Shown piece by piece: positions 1-10,576 of a stretch of 64,000 nt of DNA. The translations under genes and the position numbers were made by a program. The notes beneath the pieces were generated by a model. That model was not told the DNA's origin, did no database searches, and saw nothing but the letters and a program-made list of their open reading frames with translations. Numbering within the stretch: position 1 is the stretch's first letter; the number at the start of each line of letters is the position of its first letter. The stretch comes from Pseudomonadota bacterium (GTDB lineage Bacteria > Pseudomonadota > Gammaproteobacteria > Burkholderiales > Rhodocyclaceae): contig JAFEFC010000027.1 in the NCBI GenBank assembly GCA_018240785.1, positions 37,516-101,515 on the forward strand. The letters run 5' to 3'.

Positions 1-950
1 CGAGCCCGGCCGCCGCGCTCGCCTCCGGCGGTGCATTGCCGCTGGCGACGGTGCTGGCGCAGCCGGGCGCGTGGCGCGCGCTGTTCGACCTCGTCGCGAT
101 CGGCATCTTCGGCGGCTTCTTCATCGTGCCGCTTTATGCGCTCATCCAGAGCCGCAGCGAGCCCGAGCACCGTTCTCGCATCATCGCCGGCAACAATATC
201 CTCAACGCCCTGTTCATGGTCGTGGCCGCCGGCATGGGCGCAGGCCTGCTCGCGGCCGGCCTGTCAGTGCCGCAGCTCTTCCTCGTCACCGCGCTGCTGA
301 ATGCCGCGGTGGCGATCTACATCTACACTTTGGTGCCGGAGTTCCTGCTGCGCTTTGTCGTCTGGATGCTGGTGCACACCGTGTATCGGCTGCGCGTGCG
401 CGGTATCGACCAGGTGCCGGAAAGCGGCCCCGCGGTGATCGTGTGCAACCATGTCAGCTTCGTGGATGCGCTGGTGATCATGGCGGCATGCCGGCGCCCG
501 ATCCGCTTCGTGATGGACCATCGCATCTTCCGCACGCCGATGCTGCGCTTCGTGTTCCGCGAAAGCCGTGCCATCCCGATCGCACCAGCGAAGGAAGACC
601 TGCGCAAGATGGAGCGCGCCTTCGACCTCGTCGCCGAGGCGCTGCAAGCCGGGGAAGTGGTGGGCCTGTTTCCGGAAGGCCAGATCACTGGCGACGGTGA
701 GCTCCAGCCCTTCCGCCCCGGCATTGCCCGCATCGTCGAGCGCACGCCGGCGCCGGTGGTGCCGATGGCGCTGCGCGGCCTGTGGGGCAGCTTCTTCTCG
801 CGCAAGGATGGCCCGGCGATGACGCGGCCGCTGCGCCGTGGGCTGTTCAGCCGCATCGAACTTGTGGTGGGCGAAGCGCTGGCGCCCGAGGCCGCCACGC
901 CGGCCGCGCTGCGGCAGCGGGTGGCGGCGCTGCGCGGCAACTGGCGCTGA
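1..950 (+). CDS. MFS/acyltransferase fusion, C-terminal part (5' end outside window)
   Basis: The reading frame is open from the left edge, so this is the 3' part of a larger gene. The first ~110 visible residues are hydrophobic helices of a transporter-like (LplT/MFS type) domain, followed by a PlsC-type 1-acylglycerol-3-phosphate acyltransferase domain. The acyltransferase HX4D motif is visible as NHVSFVD and the glycerophosphate-binding FPEG motif as FPEGQITGDG. This layout matches the fused lysophospholipid transporter/acyltransferase proteins that recover lyso-phospholipids at the inner membrane. The stop overlaps nothing; the DUF2339 gene begins 10 bases downstream, suggesting co-transcription. 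The family call is firm, the substrate inferred. Confidence 0.85.
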   Translation, partial: SPAAALASGGALPLATVLAQPGAWRALFDLVAIGIFGGFFIVPLYALIQSRSEPEHRSRIIAGNNILNALFMVVAAGMGAGLLAAGLSVPQLFLVTALLNAAVAIYIYTLVPEFLLRFVVWMLVHTVYRLRVRGIDQVPESGPAVIVCNHVSFVDALVIMAACRRPIRFVMDHRIFRTPMLRFVFRESRAIPIAPAKEDLRKMERAFDLVAEALQAGEVVGLFPEGQITGDGELQPFRPGIARIVERTPAPVVPMALRGLWGSFFSRKDGPAMTRPLRRGLFSRIELVVGEALAPEAATPAALRQRVAALRGNWR

Positions 951-960
951 ACGGAAGGCG

Positions 961-3747
961 ATGATGAAGACCTGGCTGTGGATCGTTGTGGGGGCGGCCC
1001 TGGGCCTGATGGGTGGAGCCGCCGGCGCCGTCGCGGGTGCCGTGCTTGGCGGCATGGTGGCGAGCCTGCTCGCCGAGCGGCGGGAGGCCGGCGCCCGGTT
1101 CGAGGCGCGCCTCACGGCGCTCGAGCGGGAGTTGGCGACACTGCGGCGCCGGTCATCCGCCACGGCGGGCTCCGCCCTTGCTGATGCGGCGACAACCGCC
1201 GATGGCGGCTCAGTCTCGGCAGCAAGCTCGGCTGCCGCCACGGTGACACAGCCCGCAGCCGATTCACCCGTCCTGGAGGCGCCCGGGCCGGGACCTCGTC
1301 CGGCTGCGCCGCTGCAAGCCGCCCCCAGCGCTGGCGGCAGCCCTTTGCCGGGCGGCACGGAGGGGGATGAAACATCTGCAGATGCCGCACCCGATGCACA
1401 GATCGACCTCGATGCGCTCTACATGCGCCTGCGCAACTGCCTGTTCGGCGGCAACACGCTGGTACGGGTAGGCATCCTGGTGCTGTTCTTCGGCCTCGCC
1501 TTCCTGGCGCGCTACGCGGTCGAAAACGCCCTGCTGCCGCCGGTGCTGCGCGTCGCTGGCTTTGCGCTCGCCGGTTGTGTCCTCGGCGCCCTGGGCTGGC
1601 GGCTGCGCGAGCGGCGTCGCGGCTACGCGCTGAGCCTGCAGGGCGGCGGCATCGCCGTGCTGTACCTGACCGCCTTTGCCGCCTTGCGCCTGTACGGGCT
1701 GCTCCCGGCCGACGCGACCTTCGCCATCCTGCTGGCCCTGGTCGGCCTCGCCGCCTGGCTCGCGGTGCGGCAGGATGCGCCGGTGCTGGCGATCATCGGC
1801 ACGGCCGGCGGCTTCGCCGCGCCCATCCTCGCCTCCACCGGCGCCGGCGACCATGTGCAGTTGTTCGCCTACTACGCCATCCTCGATGCCGGCGTGCTGG
1901 TGCTGGCCTGGCGCAAGGCCTGGCGCGGCCTCAACCTGACCGGCTTCCTGTTCACCTTCCTGATCGGCCTCGCCTGGGGTGCGCAGTTCTACCACCCCTG
2001 GCACTACGCCAGCACCCAGCCTTTCCTGATCCTGTTCGCGTTGATGTACGTCGCCGCAGCCGTGGCCTACGCCTGGAAGCGCGAGCCCGCGTTGCGCGAT
2101 CCGATCGACGGCACGCTGGTGTTCGGCGTGCCGGTGGTGGGCTTCGGCCTGCAGGCAGCGCTGGTGCAAGGCATGCCGGATGCGCTGGCATGGAGCGCCG
2201 CCGCGGCCGGCGTCTTCTACCTCGGCCTCGCCGCCCTGCTGCATCGCCTGCGCCAGACGCGGCTCGAGCTGCTGGTGACGAGCTTCACCGCGATCGGCAT
2301 CGCCTTCCTCACGCTGGCGCTGCCACTCGCCTTCGACGGGCGCTGGAGCGCGGCGGCGTGGGCGCTGGAAGGCGCGGCGCTGTGGTGGGTGGCGATCCGC
2401 CAGCAGCGCCGGCTGGCAGGCGCTGCCGCGCTGCTGCTGCAGGCCGGCGCCGGCGTCCTGTTCGCGGCCGACCTCGCGCAGAACGATGTGCCGCGCACGC
2501 TGCCGCTGCTCAACAGCGCCTTCCTCGGCACCACCATGATCGCCGGCGCGGGCTTCGCCAGCGCCTGGTTCGCGGCGCGACCGGGCGCGGCGCCGGACGC
2601 CACGCCGAAGCGCAGCGGCAGCGCGCTGCTGGTATGGGGCTGGCTGTGGTGGCTGGGCGGCGCCTGGGACGAGATCGTCGCGCACCTCGCTACCGGCACC
2701 CAGCCGGCCGCCCTGCTGCTCGCCTTCGCCGTCAGCGGCGCGCTCGCCAGCGCGATCGCTGCCAGGCTGAGCTGGCCGGGGCTGATGCGCGGCGCGCTGC
2801 TGCCACTGGCAGGCATGGCGATCGCGCTGGCGCAGGTCTTCGGCTACGGCGTGCCGCCCCTCGCCAATGGCGGCTGGCTGGCCTGGCCGCTGGGCCTCGC
2901 CCTGCATCTGGCCAGCCTGCGCCTGGCCGATCGCAAGCCCGACGCGCCACACCGCTTCGCGTTCGGGCATGCGGCGGCGGTATGGGTGCTGGCGCTCGCA
3001 CTGTCGCAGGAGCTGGGCCAGCGACTGGCGCCCCTGGCCCTGGGCGACGGCTGGAAGCTGGGCGCCTTCGCCCTGCCGCCGGCGCTGCTGCTGGCCGCGC
3101 TGGCATTGGCCGCGCGCAGCACCGCCTGGCCGCTCGAGCGCTGGCGCGCGAGCTACCTCGCCGGCGGTGCCGCACCAGTGGCCGCTGCGCTGGCGCTGTG
3201 GTCGGCGGCGATCCACCCCTTCGGCGCCGGCGCGCCTGATCCGCTGGGCTACCTCCCGCTGCTCAACCCGATGGACCTGACGCTGGCGCTGGCGCTGGGC
3301 GCCGTGGCGCTGTGGCTGCAGCGTGCCGGCGACCTCCTCGCCCGCTTAGCCGGTCCGCTGTCGCGGCTGCAGGCGATCCTCGCCGCAGTGGCCTTCATCG
3401 CCGCGAATGCCGCGCTGCTGCGCGCGGTGCATCGCTACACCGGCACGCGCTGGGAGATGGGCGCGCTGCTCGCGCTCGACACGACGCAGGCCGCGCTGTC
3501 GCTGTTCTGGGCGGTGCTCGGCCTGGGCCTGATGCTGCTCGCGAGCCGCCGCGTCAGCCGCGTCATGTGGCTCGCCGGCGCCGGCCTGATGGTGGCGGTG
3601 GTGGGAAAACTCTTCCTGGTGGACATGGCGGCCAGCGGCGCGCTGGCGCGCATCGTGTCCTTCATCGGCGCCGGGCTGCTGTTGCTGGTGGTGGGGTATT
3701 TCTCCCCGCTGCCGCCGAAACGGCAGGACGCCGCAGGCGTGCGCTGA
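961..3747 (+). CDS. DUF2339 polytopic membrane protein
   Basis: This 928-residue protein starts with a short hydrophobic, Gly/Ala-rich segment and a charged coiled-coil-like stretch (about residues 35-60). A low-complexity Ala/Pro/Ser linker to about residue 140 follows, and then many consecutive hydrophobic helices to the C-terminus. That arrangement and size are typical of DUF2339, a large inner-membrane family without an established function. The frame extends upstream into the acyltransferase gene, but ATG 961 (or 964) is chosen because a GGAAGG ribosome-binding site precedes it and the hydrophobic N-terminus begins there. It probably shares an operon with the acyltransferase. Confidence 0.85.
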   Translation: MMKTWLWIVVGAALGLMGGAAGAVAGAVLGGMVASLLAERREAGARFEARLTALERELATLRRRSSATAGSALADAATTADGGSVSAASSAAATVTQPAADSPVLEAPGPGPRPAAPLQAAPSAGGSPLPGGTEGDETSADAAPDAQIDLDALYMRLRNCLFGGNTLVRVGILVLFFGLAFLARYAVENALLPPVLRVAGFALAGCVLGALGWRLRERRRGYALSLQGGGIAVLYLTAFAALRLYGLLPADATFAILLALVGLAAWLAVRQDAPVLAIIGTAGGFAAPILASTGAGDHVQLFAYYAILDAGVLVLAWRKAWRGLNLTGFLFTFLIGLAWGAQFYHPWHYASTQPFLILFALMYVAAAVAYAWKREPALRDPIDGTLVFGVPVVGFGLQAALVQGMPDALAWSAAAAGVFYLGLAALLHRLRQTRLELLVTSFTAIGIAFLTLALPLAFDGRWSAAAWALEGAALWWVAIRQQRRLAGAAALLLQAGAGVLFAADLAQNDVPRTLPLLNSAFLGTTMIAGAGFASAWFAARPGAAPDATPKRSGSALLVWGWLWWLGGAWDEIVAHLATGTQPAALLLAFAVSGALASAIAARLSWPGLMRGALLPLAGMAIALAQVFGYGVPPLANGGWLAWPLGLALHLASLRLADRKPDAPHRFAFGHAAAVWVLALALSQELGQRLAPLALGDGWKLGAFALPPALLLAALALAARSTAWPLERWRASYLAGGAAPVAAALALWSAAIHPFGAGAPDPLGYLPLLNPMDLTLALALGAVALWLQRAGDLLARLAGPLSRLQAILAAVAFIAANAALLRAVHRYTGTRWEMGALLALDTTQAALSLFWAVLGLGLMLLASRRVSRVMWLAGAGLMVAVVGKLFLVDMAASGALARIVSFIGAGLLLLVVGYFSPLPPKRQDAAGVR

Positions 3748-3758
3748 GTCGGCCGCCG

Positions 3759-3781
3759 CCCCGCGCGCTCTGGCTCGCGGG
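3759..3781. terminator. Possible bidirectional terminator
   Basis: CCCGCG and CGCGGG form a 6-bp stem with a 10-base loop between the convergent DUF2339 and parB genes. There is no T-run, so intrinsic termination is uncertain. Confidence 0.3.
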
Positions 3782-3798
3782 CGCCGAGGCCGCGAGGC

Positions 3799-4650
3799 TC
3801 AGCGCAGGCGGCCGAGCAGGCCGTCGAGCTGGTCGAGGCTGCCGAAGCGGATGGTGACTTCGCCGGCGCCTTTCTTGTTGGCCTTGATCTTCACCGTGGC
3901 GCCGATGGCGTCGGCGATTTCCTCTTCCAGCCGCAGCAGGTCGCGGTCAGGTGCCGCCGCGGCCTTCTTCTGCCGCGGGTTGAGCACCTGCTGCACCAGG
4001 CGCTCGGTGTCGCGCACCGACAATTGCCGCGCGGCGACGAGGTTAGCGAGCTGGATCTGGTTGGCGCCGTCGAGCGGCAGCAGCGCGCGCGCATGGCCCA
4101 TGTCGATGTCGCCAGCCATCAGCAGCTCCTGCACCGGCCGGGCGAGGTTGAGCAGGCGCAGCAGGTTGGAGGCCGCCGGGCGCGAGCGGCCAACCGCGTC
4201 GGCCGCCTGCTGGTGGGTCATGGCGAACTCGTCGATCAGGCGCTGGATGCCGCTGGCTTCCTCGAGCGGATTGAGGTCCTCGCGCTGGATGTTCTCGATC
4301 AGCGACATCGCCAGCGCGGCTTCGTCCGGAATCTCGCGCACCAGGCAGGGCACGTCGTCGAGGCCGGCGATCTGCGCCGCACGCCAGCGGCGCTCGCCGG
4401 CAATGATCTCGTAGCGATCGTCGTCGATCGGCCGCACCAGGATGGGCTGCATGACGCCCTGTGCCTTGATCGAGGCCGCCAGCTCCTCGAGCGAGCCCGG
4501 ATCCATGCGCGTGCGCGGCTGGTACTTGCCGGGCTGCAGTGCCGCGGTAGCCAGCGTCTGCAGCGCGCTCTTCTCGGCTTCGTCGTCGTGGTTGGCCGCC
4601 AGCAGCGCATCCAGGCCGCGGCCGAGGCCCTTGAGTTTGGGTTTGTTCAT
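3799..4650 (-). CDS. parB: Chromosome-partitioning protein ParB
   Basis: The 283-residue product has the short basic N-terminal ParA-interacting segment ([13 protein letters not shown]). The ParB/Spo0J CTPase domain follows, with the GERRWRAA box, then a helix-turn-helix region (about residues 140-200) and a C-terminal dimerisation domain. It binds parS and loads as a sliding clamp for origin segregation together with ParA. The start is the ATG at 4650, 14 bases after the parA stop; the longer upstream frame runs through parA and is discarded. The order mnmG-rsmG-parA-parB is the classic near-origin arrangement. Confidence 0.97.
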   Translation of the reverse strand: MNKPKLKGLGRGLDALLAANHDDEAEKSALQTLATAALQPGKYQPRTRMDPGSLEELAASIKAQGVMQPILVRPIDDDRYEIIAGERRWRAAQIAGLDDVPCLVREIPDEAALAMSLIENIQREDLNPLEEASGIQRLIDEFAMTHQQAADAVGRSRPAASNLLRLLNLARPVQELLMAGDIDMGHARALLPLDGANQIQLANLVAARQLSVRDTERLVQQVLNPRQKKAAAAPDRDLLRLEEEIADAIGATVKIKANKKGAGEVTIRFGSLDQLDGLLGRLR

Positions 4651-4664
4651 GTCCTGGCCCGCAT

Positions 4665-5435
4665 TCAGAGCGTCTTGACGCGCTCGATCATTTCGTTGGC
4701 GAATGCCATGTAGGCCTGCGCGCCCTTGGCGCCGCGATCGAACACGACACCGGGCAGCCCGTGGCTGGGCGCTTCGGCCAGGCGCACGTTGCGCGGCACG
4801 ATGGCGCGGAAGACCTTGTCGCCGAAGTGCGATTCGAGCTGGGCCGAGACCTGCTGCTGCAGCGTCATGCGCGGATCGAACATGACGCGCAGCAGGCCGA
4901 TGATCTTGAGCTCGCGGTTGAGGTTGGCGTGGACCTTCTTGATCGTGTTGACGAGGTCGGACAGGCCTTCCAGCGCGTAGTACTCGCACTGCATCGGGAT
5001 GATGACGCCATGGGCGCCACACAGGCCGTTGAGCGTGAGCATGGAGAGCGAGGGCGGGCAGTCGATGAGCACGAAGTCGTAGTCGGCATCGAAGGCACGC
5101 AGGGCATCGCGCAGGCGCTTTTCGCGGTTGTCGAGGTTGACGAGCTCGACTTCGGCGCCGGCGAGGTCGCGGTTGGCGGGCAGGACGTCGTAGCCGCCGG
5201 ATTCGGACTTGACCCGGACTTCGTCGAGGGAGGCGAGGCCGACGAGCAGGTGGTAGACGGACTTTTCGAGCGCGCGCTTGTCGACGCCGCTTCCCATGGT
5301 GGCGTTGCCCTGCGGGTCGAGGTCGACGAGCAGGGTGCGCTGTCCGGCCAGCTGCAGCGCGGCGGCGAGGTTGACGCAGGTGGTGGTCTTGCCCACCCCG
5401 CCTTTCTGGTTGGCGACGCAGAAGATTCGGGCCAT
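4665..5435 (-). CDS. parA: Chromosome-partitioning ATPase ParA (Soj)
   Basis: This 256-residue Walker-type ATPase has the deviant P-loop KGGVGKTT near the N-terminus, the DLDPQGN switch segment and the DCPPSLS Walker B region. It binds the nucleoid in its ATP form and is stimulated by ParB, moving the origin region. The length fits chromosomal Soj-type ParA proteins, which lack the N-terminal helix-turn-helix of plasmid type Ia ParA. It is directly upstream of parB and 278 bases downstream of rsmG. Confidence 0.97.
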   Translation of the reverse strand: MARIFCVANQKGGVGKTTTCVNLAAALQLAGQRTLLVDLDPQGNATMGSGVDKRALEKSVYHLLVGLASLDEVRVKSESGGYDVLPANRDLAGAEVELVNLDNREKRLRDALRAFDADYDFVLIDCPPSLSMLTLNGLCGAHGVIIPMQCEYYALEGLSDLVNTIKKVHANLNRELKIIGLLRVMFDPRMTLQQQVSAQLESHFGDKVFRAIVPRNVRLAEAPSHGLPGVVFDRGAKGAQAYMAFANEMIERVKTL

Positions 5436-5570
5436 GTGGCTTCAGCTTGTTCCAGTTGCAGAGGGATCGCGCTCGGCGCGGAACCCGGAGTTTACTTCAA
5501 TGCGGCGGCGCAACATGCCGACGATGTTCGCAATGGATCGCCCCGGCGCGCTCCGAATCCGGTCTGGCAA

Positions 5571-5656
5571 CGGGGGATGCGCTCCGTCAGGCTGCGGAAC
5601 TCGCCCTCGCTGCGCTCGGTGCTCGGACAGTCCTCGCCTGCTCCGCGCATCCCCCG
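5571..5656. repeat. 12-bp inverted repeat in the rsmG-parA gap
   Basis: CGGGGGATGCGC at 5571-5582 is repeated as its exact reverse complement GCGCATCCCCCG at 5645-5656, separated by about 60 bases. The 278-base gap between rsmG and parA holds no supported gene. The repeat could be a folded leader of parAB, a weak terminator, or a dispersed repeat unit. Confidence 0.4.
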
Positions 5657-5713
5657 CCGCCAGACCTGCCGCGTCACGATTTCCGACGCCGCGCTGTTTC
5701 ACTCGAGGGAATT

Positions 5714-6367
5714 TCATGCCCGCTCGATGACGAGCAGATGGCGCTCGGCATCCAGTCCCGGCACCTGCAACGTGTGGGTCGCCGTCACCGCCCAGCCAGC
5801 CGGCAGCGCGTCGATCTCATCGGCCGGATGCACGCCCTTCATCGCGTACAGCGCGCCACCGTCAGCGACGAGATGGCCGGACAGGTTCACGAAGTCCGCC
5901 AGGCTGGAGAAGGCGCGCGAGATCACGCCGTCGGCCGCGCCGCCGGGCAGGCGGTCGGGTGTCACTTTTTCCACCCGCTCGTTGATGACGCTGAAGTTGC
6001 CCAGTTGCAGTTCGATCCTCGCCTGTTGCTGGAAGCTGGCCTTCTTATTCACCGTCTCGATCGAATTGACGATCAGGCCGCTGTGCACGATGGCCAGCGG
6101 GATGCCGGGCAGGCCGCCGCCGGAGCCGATGTCGGCGAGGCGCTCGACACGCGTCAGGTGCGGCAGCACCGCGAGCGAATCGAGCAGGTGGTGGGTGATG
6201 ACTTCGCGCGGGTCGCGGATGGCGGTGAGGTTGTAGACCTTGTTCCACTTCAGCAGCAGTTCGCCGAAGGCGAGCAGGCGGTCGACCGTTTCCTGCGGCA
6301 GCACCAGGCCCAGCGCAGCGATGCCGTCGACCAACTGGCGCGCGTGGGCGGCGAGCGCGCCGCTCAT
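5714..6367 (-). CDS. rsmG: 16S rRNA (guanine-527 N7) methyltransferase RsmG (GidB)
   Basis: The 217-residue protein has the Rossmann SAM-binding motif [14 protein letters not shown] and the family segments [13 protein letters not shown] and HHLLDSLAV. RsmG methylates G527 in the 530 loop of 16S rRNA; its loss gives low-level streptomycin resistance in other bacteria. The start ATG at 6367 overlaps the mnmG stop (ATGA overlap), so the two genes are translationally coupled in the conserved gidA-gidB arrangement. Confidence 0.97.
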   Translation of the reverse strand: MSGALAAHARQLVDGIAALGLVLPQETVDRLLAFGELLLKWNKVYNLTAIRDPREVITHHLLDSLAVLPHLTRVERLADIGSGGGLPGIPLAIVHSGLIVNSIETVNKKASFQQQARIELQLGNFSVINERVEKVTPDRLPGGAADGVISRAFSSLADFVNLSGHLVADGGALYAMKGVHPADEIDALPAGWAVTATHTLQVPGLDAERHLLVIERA

Positions 6368-8307
6368 GCCGAGCGCCTCTGCTCGGCCGCCTCGGCCGAA
6401 CCCGCTTCTTCACGCGTGCCGGCGCGCGCCGCCAGGTCGCGGCGCTTGAGCCAGACCAGCAGCAGCGAGATCGCTGCCGGGGTCACGCCCTGGATGCGGC
6501 CGGCCTGGCCGATGGTCTCGGGCTTGTGCAGGTTGAGCTTCTGCTGCACCTCGCGCGACAGGCCGCGCACTTCGGCGTAGTCGAGGCCTTCGGGCAGGCG
6601 GGTGGCTTCGGCCTGGGCCTGCCGGGCGACTTCTTCCTGCTGGCGGTCGATGTAGCCCTGGTACTTGGCGGCGATCTCGAGCTGTTCGACGACCTGCGGA
6701 TCGGTTTCGGGGTTTTCCGGCGCACCGGGCAGGCTCATCAGCGCGGCGTAGGTGGTCTCCGGCCGGCGCAGCAGGTCGAAGTAGCGGTACTCGCGCTCCA
6801 GCGCCTTGCCGACGACGCGCTCGGCATCCTCGGCGGGGATGCGGTCGGGCAGTGCCCAGGTCGCTTTCAGCCGCGCCGTCTCGCGCTCGATCGCTTCGCG
6901 CTTGGCGCAGAACGCCGCCCAGCGGACGTCGTCGACGAGGCCGAGTTCGCGGCCCTTTTCGGTCAGGCGCAGGTCGGCGTTGTCCTCGCGCAGGGAGAGG
7001 CGGTATTCGGCGCGCGAGGTGAACATGCGGTAGGGGTCGGACACGCCGCGGGTGATCAGGTCATCGACCAGCACGCCGAGGTAGGCCTCGTCACGGCGCG
7101 GGCACCAGGGCTCGCGGCCCTGCACCTGCAGCGCGGCGTTGGCGCCGGCGAGCAGGCCCTGCGCGGCGGCTTCCTCGTAGCCGGTGGTGCCGTTGATCTG
7201 GCCGGCGAAGAACAGGCCGGCGATGGATTTCGTTTCCAGGCTGGACTTGAGATTGCGCGGGTCGAAGAAGTCGTACTCGATGGCGTAGCCGGGGCGCAGG
7301 ATGTGGGCGTTCTCGAGCCCGCGGATGCTGCGCACCACCAGCAACTGCACGTCGAAGGGCAGCGAGGTGGAGATGCCGTTGGGGTAGATCTCGTGCGTCG
7401 CCAGGCCTTCGGGTTCGAGAAAGACGTTGTGGCTGTCCTTGTCGGCGAAGCGGTGGATCTTGTCCTCGATCGACGGGCAGTAGCGCGGCCCCACGCCTTC
7501 GATCACGCCGGAATACATCGGCGAGCGGTCGAGGTTGGCGCGGATGATGTCGTGCGTGGCGGCGTTGGTGTTGGTGATCCAGCACGGCAACTGGCGCGGA
7601 TGCTGCGCCGCCGAGCCGAGGAAGCTGAACACCGGCACCGGATCATCGCCCGGCTGCTCCTGCATCACCGAGAAGTCGATGCTGCGCGCGTCCAGCCGCG
7701 GCGGCGTGCCGGTCTTGAGCCGGCCTTGCGGCAGCTTGAGCTCCTTCAGGCGCTGGCCGAGCGAAATGGCCGGCGGGTCGCCGGCGCGGCCGGCCGAGTA
7801 ATGCTGCAGGCCGACGTGCACCAGGCCATTCAGGAAGGTGCCCGCGGTCAGCACCACCGCCGGCGCCTCGAAGCGCAGGCCGATCTGGGTGACGACGCCG
7901 GTGACGCGGTCGCCGCTTACGGTGAGGTCATCCACCGCCTGCTGGAACAGCCACAAGTTGGGCTGGTTCTCCAGCCGGCGGCGGATCGCCGCCTTGTACA
8001 GCACGCGGTCGGCCTGGGCACGGGTGGCGCGCACCGCCGGTCCCTTGGAGGCGTTGAGGATGCGGAACTGGATGCCGCCCTCGTCGGTGGCCGCCGCCAT
8101 CGCCCCGCCCAGCGCATCGACCTCCTTCACCAGGTGGCCCTTGCCGATGCCGCCGATCGACGGATTGCAGCTCATCGCCCCGAGCGTCTCGATGTTGTGG
8201 GTGAGCAGCAGCGTGGCCGCGCCCATGCGCGCCGCGGCGAGCGCGGCCTCGGTCCCGGCGTGACCGCCGCCGACCACGATGACATCGAAACGGGTGGGGA
8301 AAAGCAT
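6364..8307 (-). CDS. mnmG: tRNA uridine-5-carboxymethylaminomethyl modification enzyme MnmG (GidA)
   Basis: The product is 647 residues from the ATG at 8307. The N-terminal FAD motif is [16 protein letters not shown], followed by [18 protein letters not shown] and [14 protein letters not shown], all diagnostic of MnmG. With MnmE it installs the cmnm5 group at wobble U34 of several tRNAs. An in-frame ATG at 8331 and a GTG at 8343 would add 8-12 residues; the 8307 start places the FAD fold at the usual distance from the N-terminus. The 3' end overlaps rsmG. Confidence 0.96.
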   Translation of the reverse strand: MLFPTRFDVIVVGGGHAGTEAALAAARMGAATLLLTHNIETLGAMSCNPSIGGIGKGHLVKEVDALGGAMAAATDEGGIQFRILNASKGPAVRATRAQADRVLYKAAIRRRLENQPNLWLFQQAVDDLTVSGDRVTGVVTQIGLRFEAPAVVLTAGTFLNGLVHVGLQHYSAGRAGDPPAISLGQRLKELKLPQGRLKTGTPPRLDARSIDFSVMQEQPGDDPVPVFSFLGSAAQHPRQLPCWITNTNAATHDIIRANLDRSPMYSGVIEGVGPRYCPSIEDKIHRFADKDSHNVFLEPEGLATHEIYPNGISTSLPFDVQLLVVRSIRGLENAHILRPGYAIEYDFFDPRNLKSSLETKSIAGLFFAGQINGTTGYEEAAAQGLLAGANAALQVQGREPWCPRRDEAYLGVLVDDLITRGVSDPYRMFTSRAEYRLSLREDNADLRLTEKGRELGLVDDVRWAAFCAKREAIERETARLKATWALPDRIPAEDAERVVGKALEREYRYFDLLRRPETTYAALMSLPGAPENPETDPQVVEQLEIAAKYQGYIDRQQEEVARQAQAEATRLPEGLDYAEVRGLSREVQQKLNLHKPETIGQAGRIQGVTPAAISLLLVWLKRRDLAARAGTREEAGSAEAAEQRRSA

Positions 8308-8486
8308 GGACTGCGAAGTTTGATGCGGCATGATGCGGTGCACGAAACCTGATCGGGGCAGGCTCCGGATTGTACGCGCAGATGCCCCTCCGGCCTAGTG
8401 TTCCGCACTCATGTTCCACGATTTTTCACATGTTAAACATGAGCTTATTTCCCTCTTCCGGCCGGTTTCGCAGACGCCTCGCATCA

Positions 8487-8540
8487 CCTGCCAGGCCGGC
8501 CCGTCGCGCCGTCGACAGCGTGGCGTGCCGGCCTGGCAGG
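8487..8540 (-). terminator. Strong hairpin downstream of the CoA-transferase gene
   Basis: Perfect 14-bp arms CCTGCCAGGCCGGC (8487-8500) and GCCGGCCTGGCAGG (8527-8540) enclose a 26-base loop just 3' of the CoA-transferase stop. No T-run follows, but position and stability suggest a terminator. The rest of the 241-base gap is AT-rich around 8410-8460 and probably holds the mnmG promoter. Confidence 0.6.
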
Positions 8541-8548
8541 CGCGGATC

Positions 8549-10555
8549 CTAGCCGCCGCCGCGCAGCCCGCCTTCGGCCTCGTCGGCCCGCTCGTAGATA
8601 CGCGGCGCAATCGCGTGCTTCTCCAGCGCCTCGCCGAGCTTCATGCGCAGGAAGGTGCTCGCCGTGTAGCGGGTGACGGCGTTGTAGTGACGGTCCATCA
8701 GGCCCTTGACCATGCCGATGTAGTCGTCCACCAGCTCCGGCGTGATGGAGAAGCGGTCGTAATTGACGATGGCGTCCACCTTGTGGCCGACCGGCGCGAG
8801 CGCGGTATCGACGGCGCGCATGATGCGCAGGATGTCGCCTTCGCTGCGCACCGAGAGACCCTCGAAGTTGACGAAGAAGAGGTTCTGCTGCGGGTCGTAG
8901 GACAGCCGGCGCTCGAGCGGGATGTCCAGCATGTCGCGGCGCAGGCCCATCGGTTCGTCGCGGAAGATGCGCGGGTCCATCAGCAGCGGCGGCCGCTTCA
9001 TGACCGGCACGAATTCCATGTGGTCGAGGATGTCCTTCTGCAGGTCCACGCCGGGCGCGATCTCGATGAGTTCCAGCCCCTCGTCGCACAACTGGAACAC
9101 GCAGCGCTCGGTGACGTAGAGCACCTTCTTGCCCCATTTCGCCGCCTGGGCACCGCTGAAGGTGCGGTGCTCGACCTGTTCGACGAACTTCGTCGCCTTG
9201 CCGTCCTCGAGGATGGCCAGTTCGCCGTCGCGGAGCGCGATCTGCAGCTTGCCGGCGGTGAAGGTGCCGACGAAAACGACCTTCTTGGCGTTCTGCGAGA
9301 TGTTGATGAAGCCGCCGGCCCCCGCCAGGCGCGGCCCGAACTTGGACACGTTGAGGTTGCCTTCGCGGTCGGCCTGCGCCAGCCCGAGGAAGGCGATGTC
9401 CAGCCCGCCGCCGTCGTAGAAGTCGAACTGGCTGGGCTGGTCGATGATGGCCTGGGCGTTGGTGGCGGCGCCGAAACTGAGGCCACCGGCCGGCACCCCG
9501 CCGATGACACCGGGTTCGGCGGTGAGCGTCATCAGGTCGATGACCTGTTCTTCGGTCGCGACGCTGGCCAGCCCTTCCGGCATGCCGATGCCGAGGTTCA
9601 CCACCGCGTTGGCCTTCAGCTCCAGCGCGGCGCGGCGGGCGATGATCTTGCGCTCGCTCATCGGCATCGCGGCGAGCGCCGACATCGGGACCCGGATTTC
9701 GCCGGAGAACGCCGCGCTGTAAGGCTCGACGAAGGTCTGCATGTGGTATTCGGGCTTCTCCGCCACCACCACGCAATCGACCAGCACACCGGGGATCTTC
9801 ACCTGGCGCGGGTTGAGCGTGCCGCGCTCGGCGATGCGCTCGACCTGCACGATGACGATGCCGCCCGAGTTGCGCGCCGCCATGGCGATGGCCTGCGCCT
9901 CCAGCGTCAGCGCCTCCTTCTCCATGGTGACGTTGCCGTCCGGGTCGGCAGTGGTGCCACGGATGATGCCGACGTTGATCGGGAAGGCCTTGTAGAACAG
10001 GTACTCCTCGCCGTCGATCTCCATCACGCGGACGAGGTCGCGGGTGGTCATGTCATTGAGCTTGCCGCCGCCGAAGCGCGGATCGACGTAGGTGCCGAGG
10101 CCGACGCGGGTGAGCGTGCCGGGCTTGCCGGCGGCGATGTCGCGGAACAGGTGGCTGATGACGCCCTGCGGCAGGTTGTAGGCCTCGATGCGGTTCGACA
10201 CCGCCAGTTGCTGCAGCTTGGGCACCAGGCCCCAGTGGCCGCCGATCACCCGGCCGACGAGGCCGTCGTGGCCGAGGTGGTTGAGGCCGCGCTCCTTGCC
10301 GTCGCCCTGCCCGGCGGCATAGACGAGGGTCAGGTTGCGCGGGCTGCCCAGGCCCTGCAGGTCGGTGGCCTCGCCTTCGAGGAAGCGCTCCTCGAGGGCG
10401 ACGGCGATGTTCTCGGGAAAGCCGATGCCGACGAAGCCGCCGGTGGCGACCGTGTCGCCGTCCTTGATGAGGCGCACGGCATCGCGGGCGGAAACGATCT
10501 TGCCGGTGTCGGACGCGCGCAGCGTCTCAGCGATCGGATGGTGAGCGAGCGACAT
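8549..10555 (-). CDS. Acyl-CoA:acetate/3-ketoacid CoA-transferase (family I, YdiF/Pct-like)
   Basis: The 668-residue protein fuses the alpha and beta halves of family I CoA-transferases. The N-terminal half contains the [11 protein letters not shown] glycine-rich loop. The C-terminal half carries [10 protein letters not shown] and the catalytic glutamate motif AEPGVIGG (Glu about 347), which forms the glutamyl-CoA thioester. It moves CoA between short acyl-CoAs and acetate or a ketoacid; the exact acid cannot be read from sequence. An AGGAGG site precedes the ATG. It lies 21 bases downstream of the GntP-type permease, so uptake of a short organic acid followed by CoA activation is a reasonable inference. 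Control is probably by the adjacent sigma-54 activator. Confidence 0.9.
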   Translation of the reverse strand: MSLAHHPIAETLRASDTGKIVSARDAVRLIKDGDTVATGGFVGIGFPENIAVALEERFLEGEATDLQGLGSPRNLTLVYAAGQGDGKERGLNHLGHDGLVGRVIGGHWGLVPKLQQLAVSNRIEAYNLPQGVISHLFRDIAAGKPGTLTRVGLGTYVDPRFGGGKLNDMTTRDLVRVMEIDGEEYLFYKAFPINVGIIRGTTADPDGNVTMEKEALTLEAQAIAMAARNSGGIVIVQVERIAERGTLNPRQVKIPGVLVDCVVVAEKPEYHMQTFVEPYSAAFSGEIRVPMSALAAMPMSERKIIARRAALELKANAVVNLGIGMPEGLASVATEEQVIDLMTLTAEPGVIGGVPAGGLSFGAATNAQAIIDQPSQFDFYDGGGLDIAFLGLAQADREGNLNVSKFGPRLAGAGGFINISQNAKKVVFVGTFTAGKLQIALRDGELAILEDGKATKFVEQVEHRTFSGAQAAKWGKKVLYVTERCVFQLCDEGLELIEIAPGVDLQKDILDHMEFVPVMKRPPLLMDPRIFRDEPMGLRRDMLDIPLERRLSYDPQQNLFFVNFEGLSVRSEGDILRIMRAVDTALAPVGHKVDAIVNYDRFSITPELVDDYIGMVKGLMDRHYNAVTRYTASTFLRMKLGEALEKHAIAPRIYERADEAEGGLRGGG

Positions 10556-10576
10556 GACGGGTCTCCTCCTCGTTGC

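Noticed and set aside
5695-8419. Possible parS sites TGTTTCAC (5695-5702) and TGTTCCACG (8411-8419)
   Set aside because: Only one half of the 16-bp palindrome is present in each case; the second half does not match.
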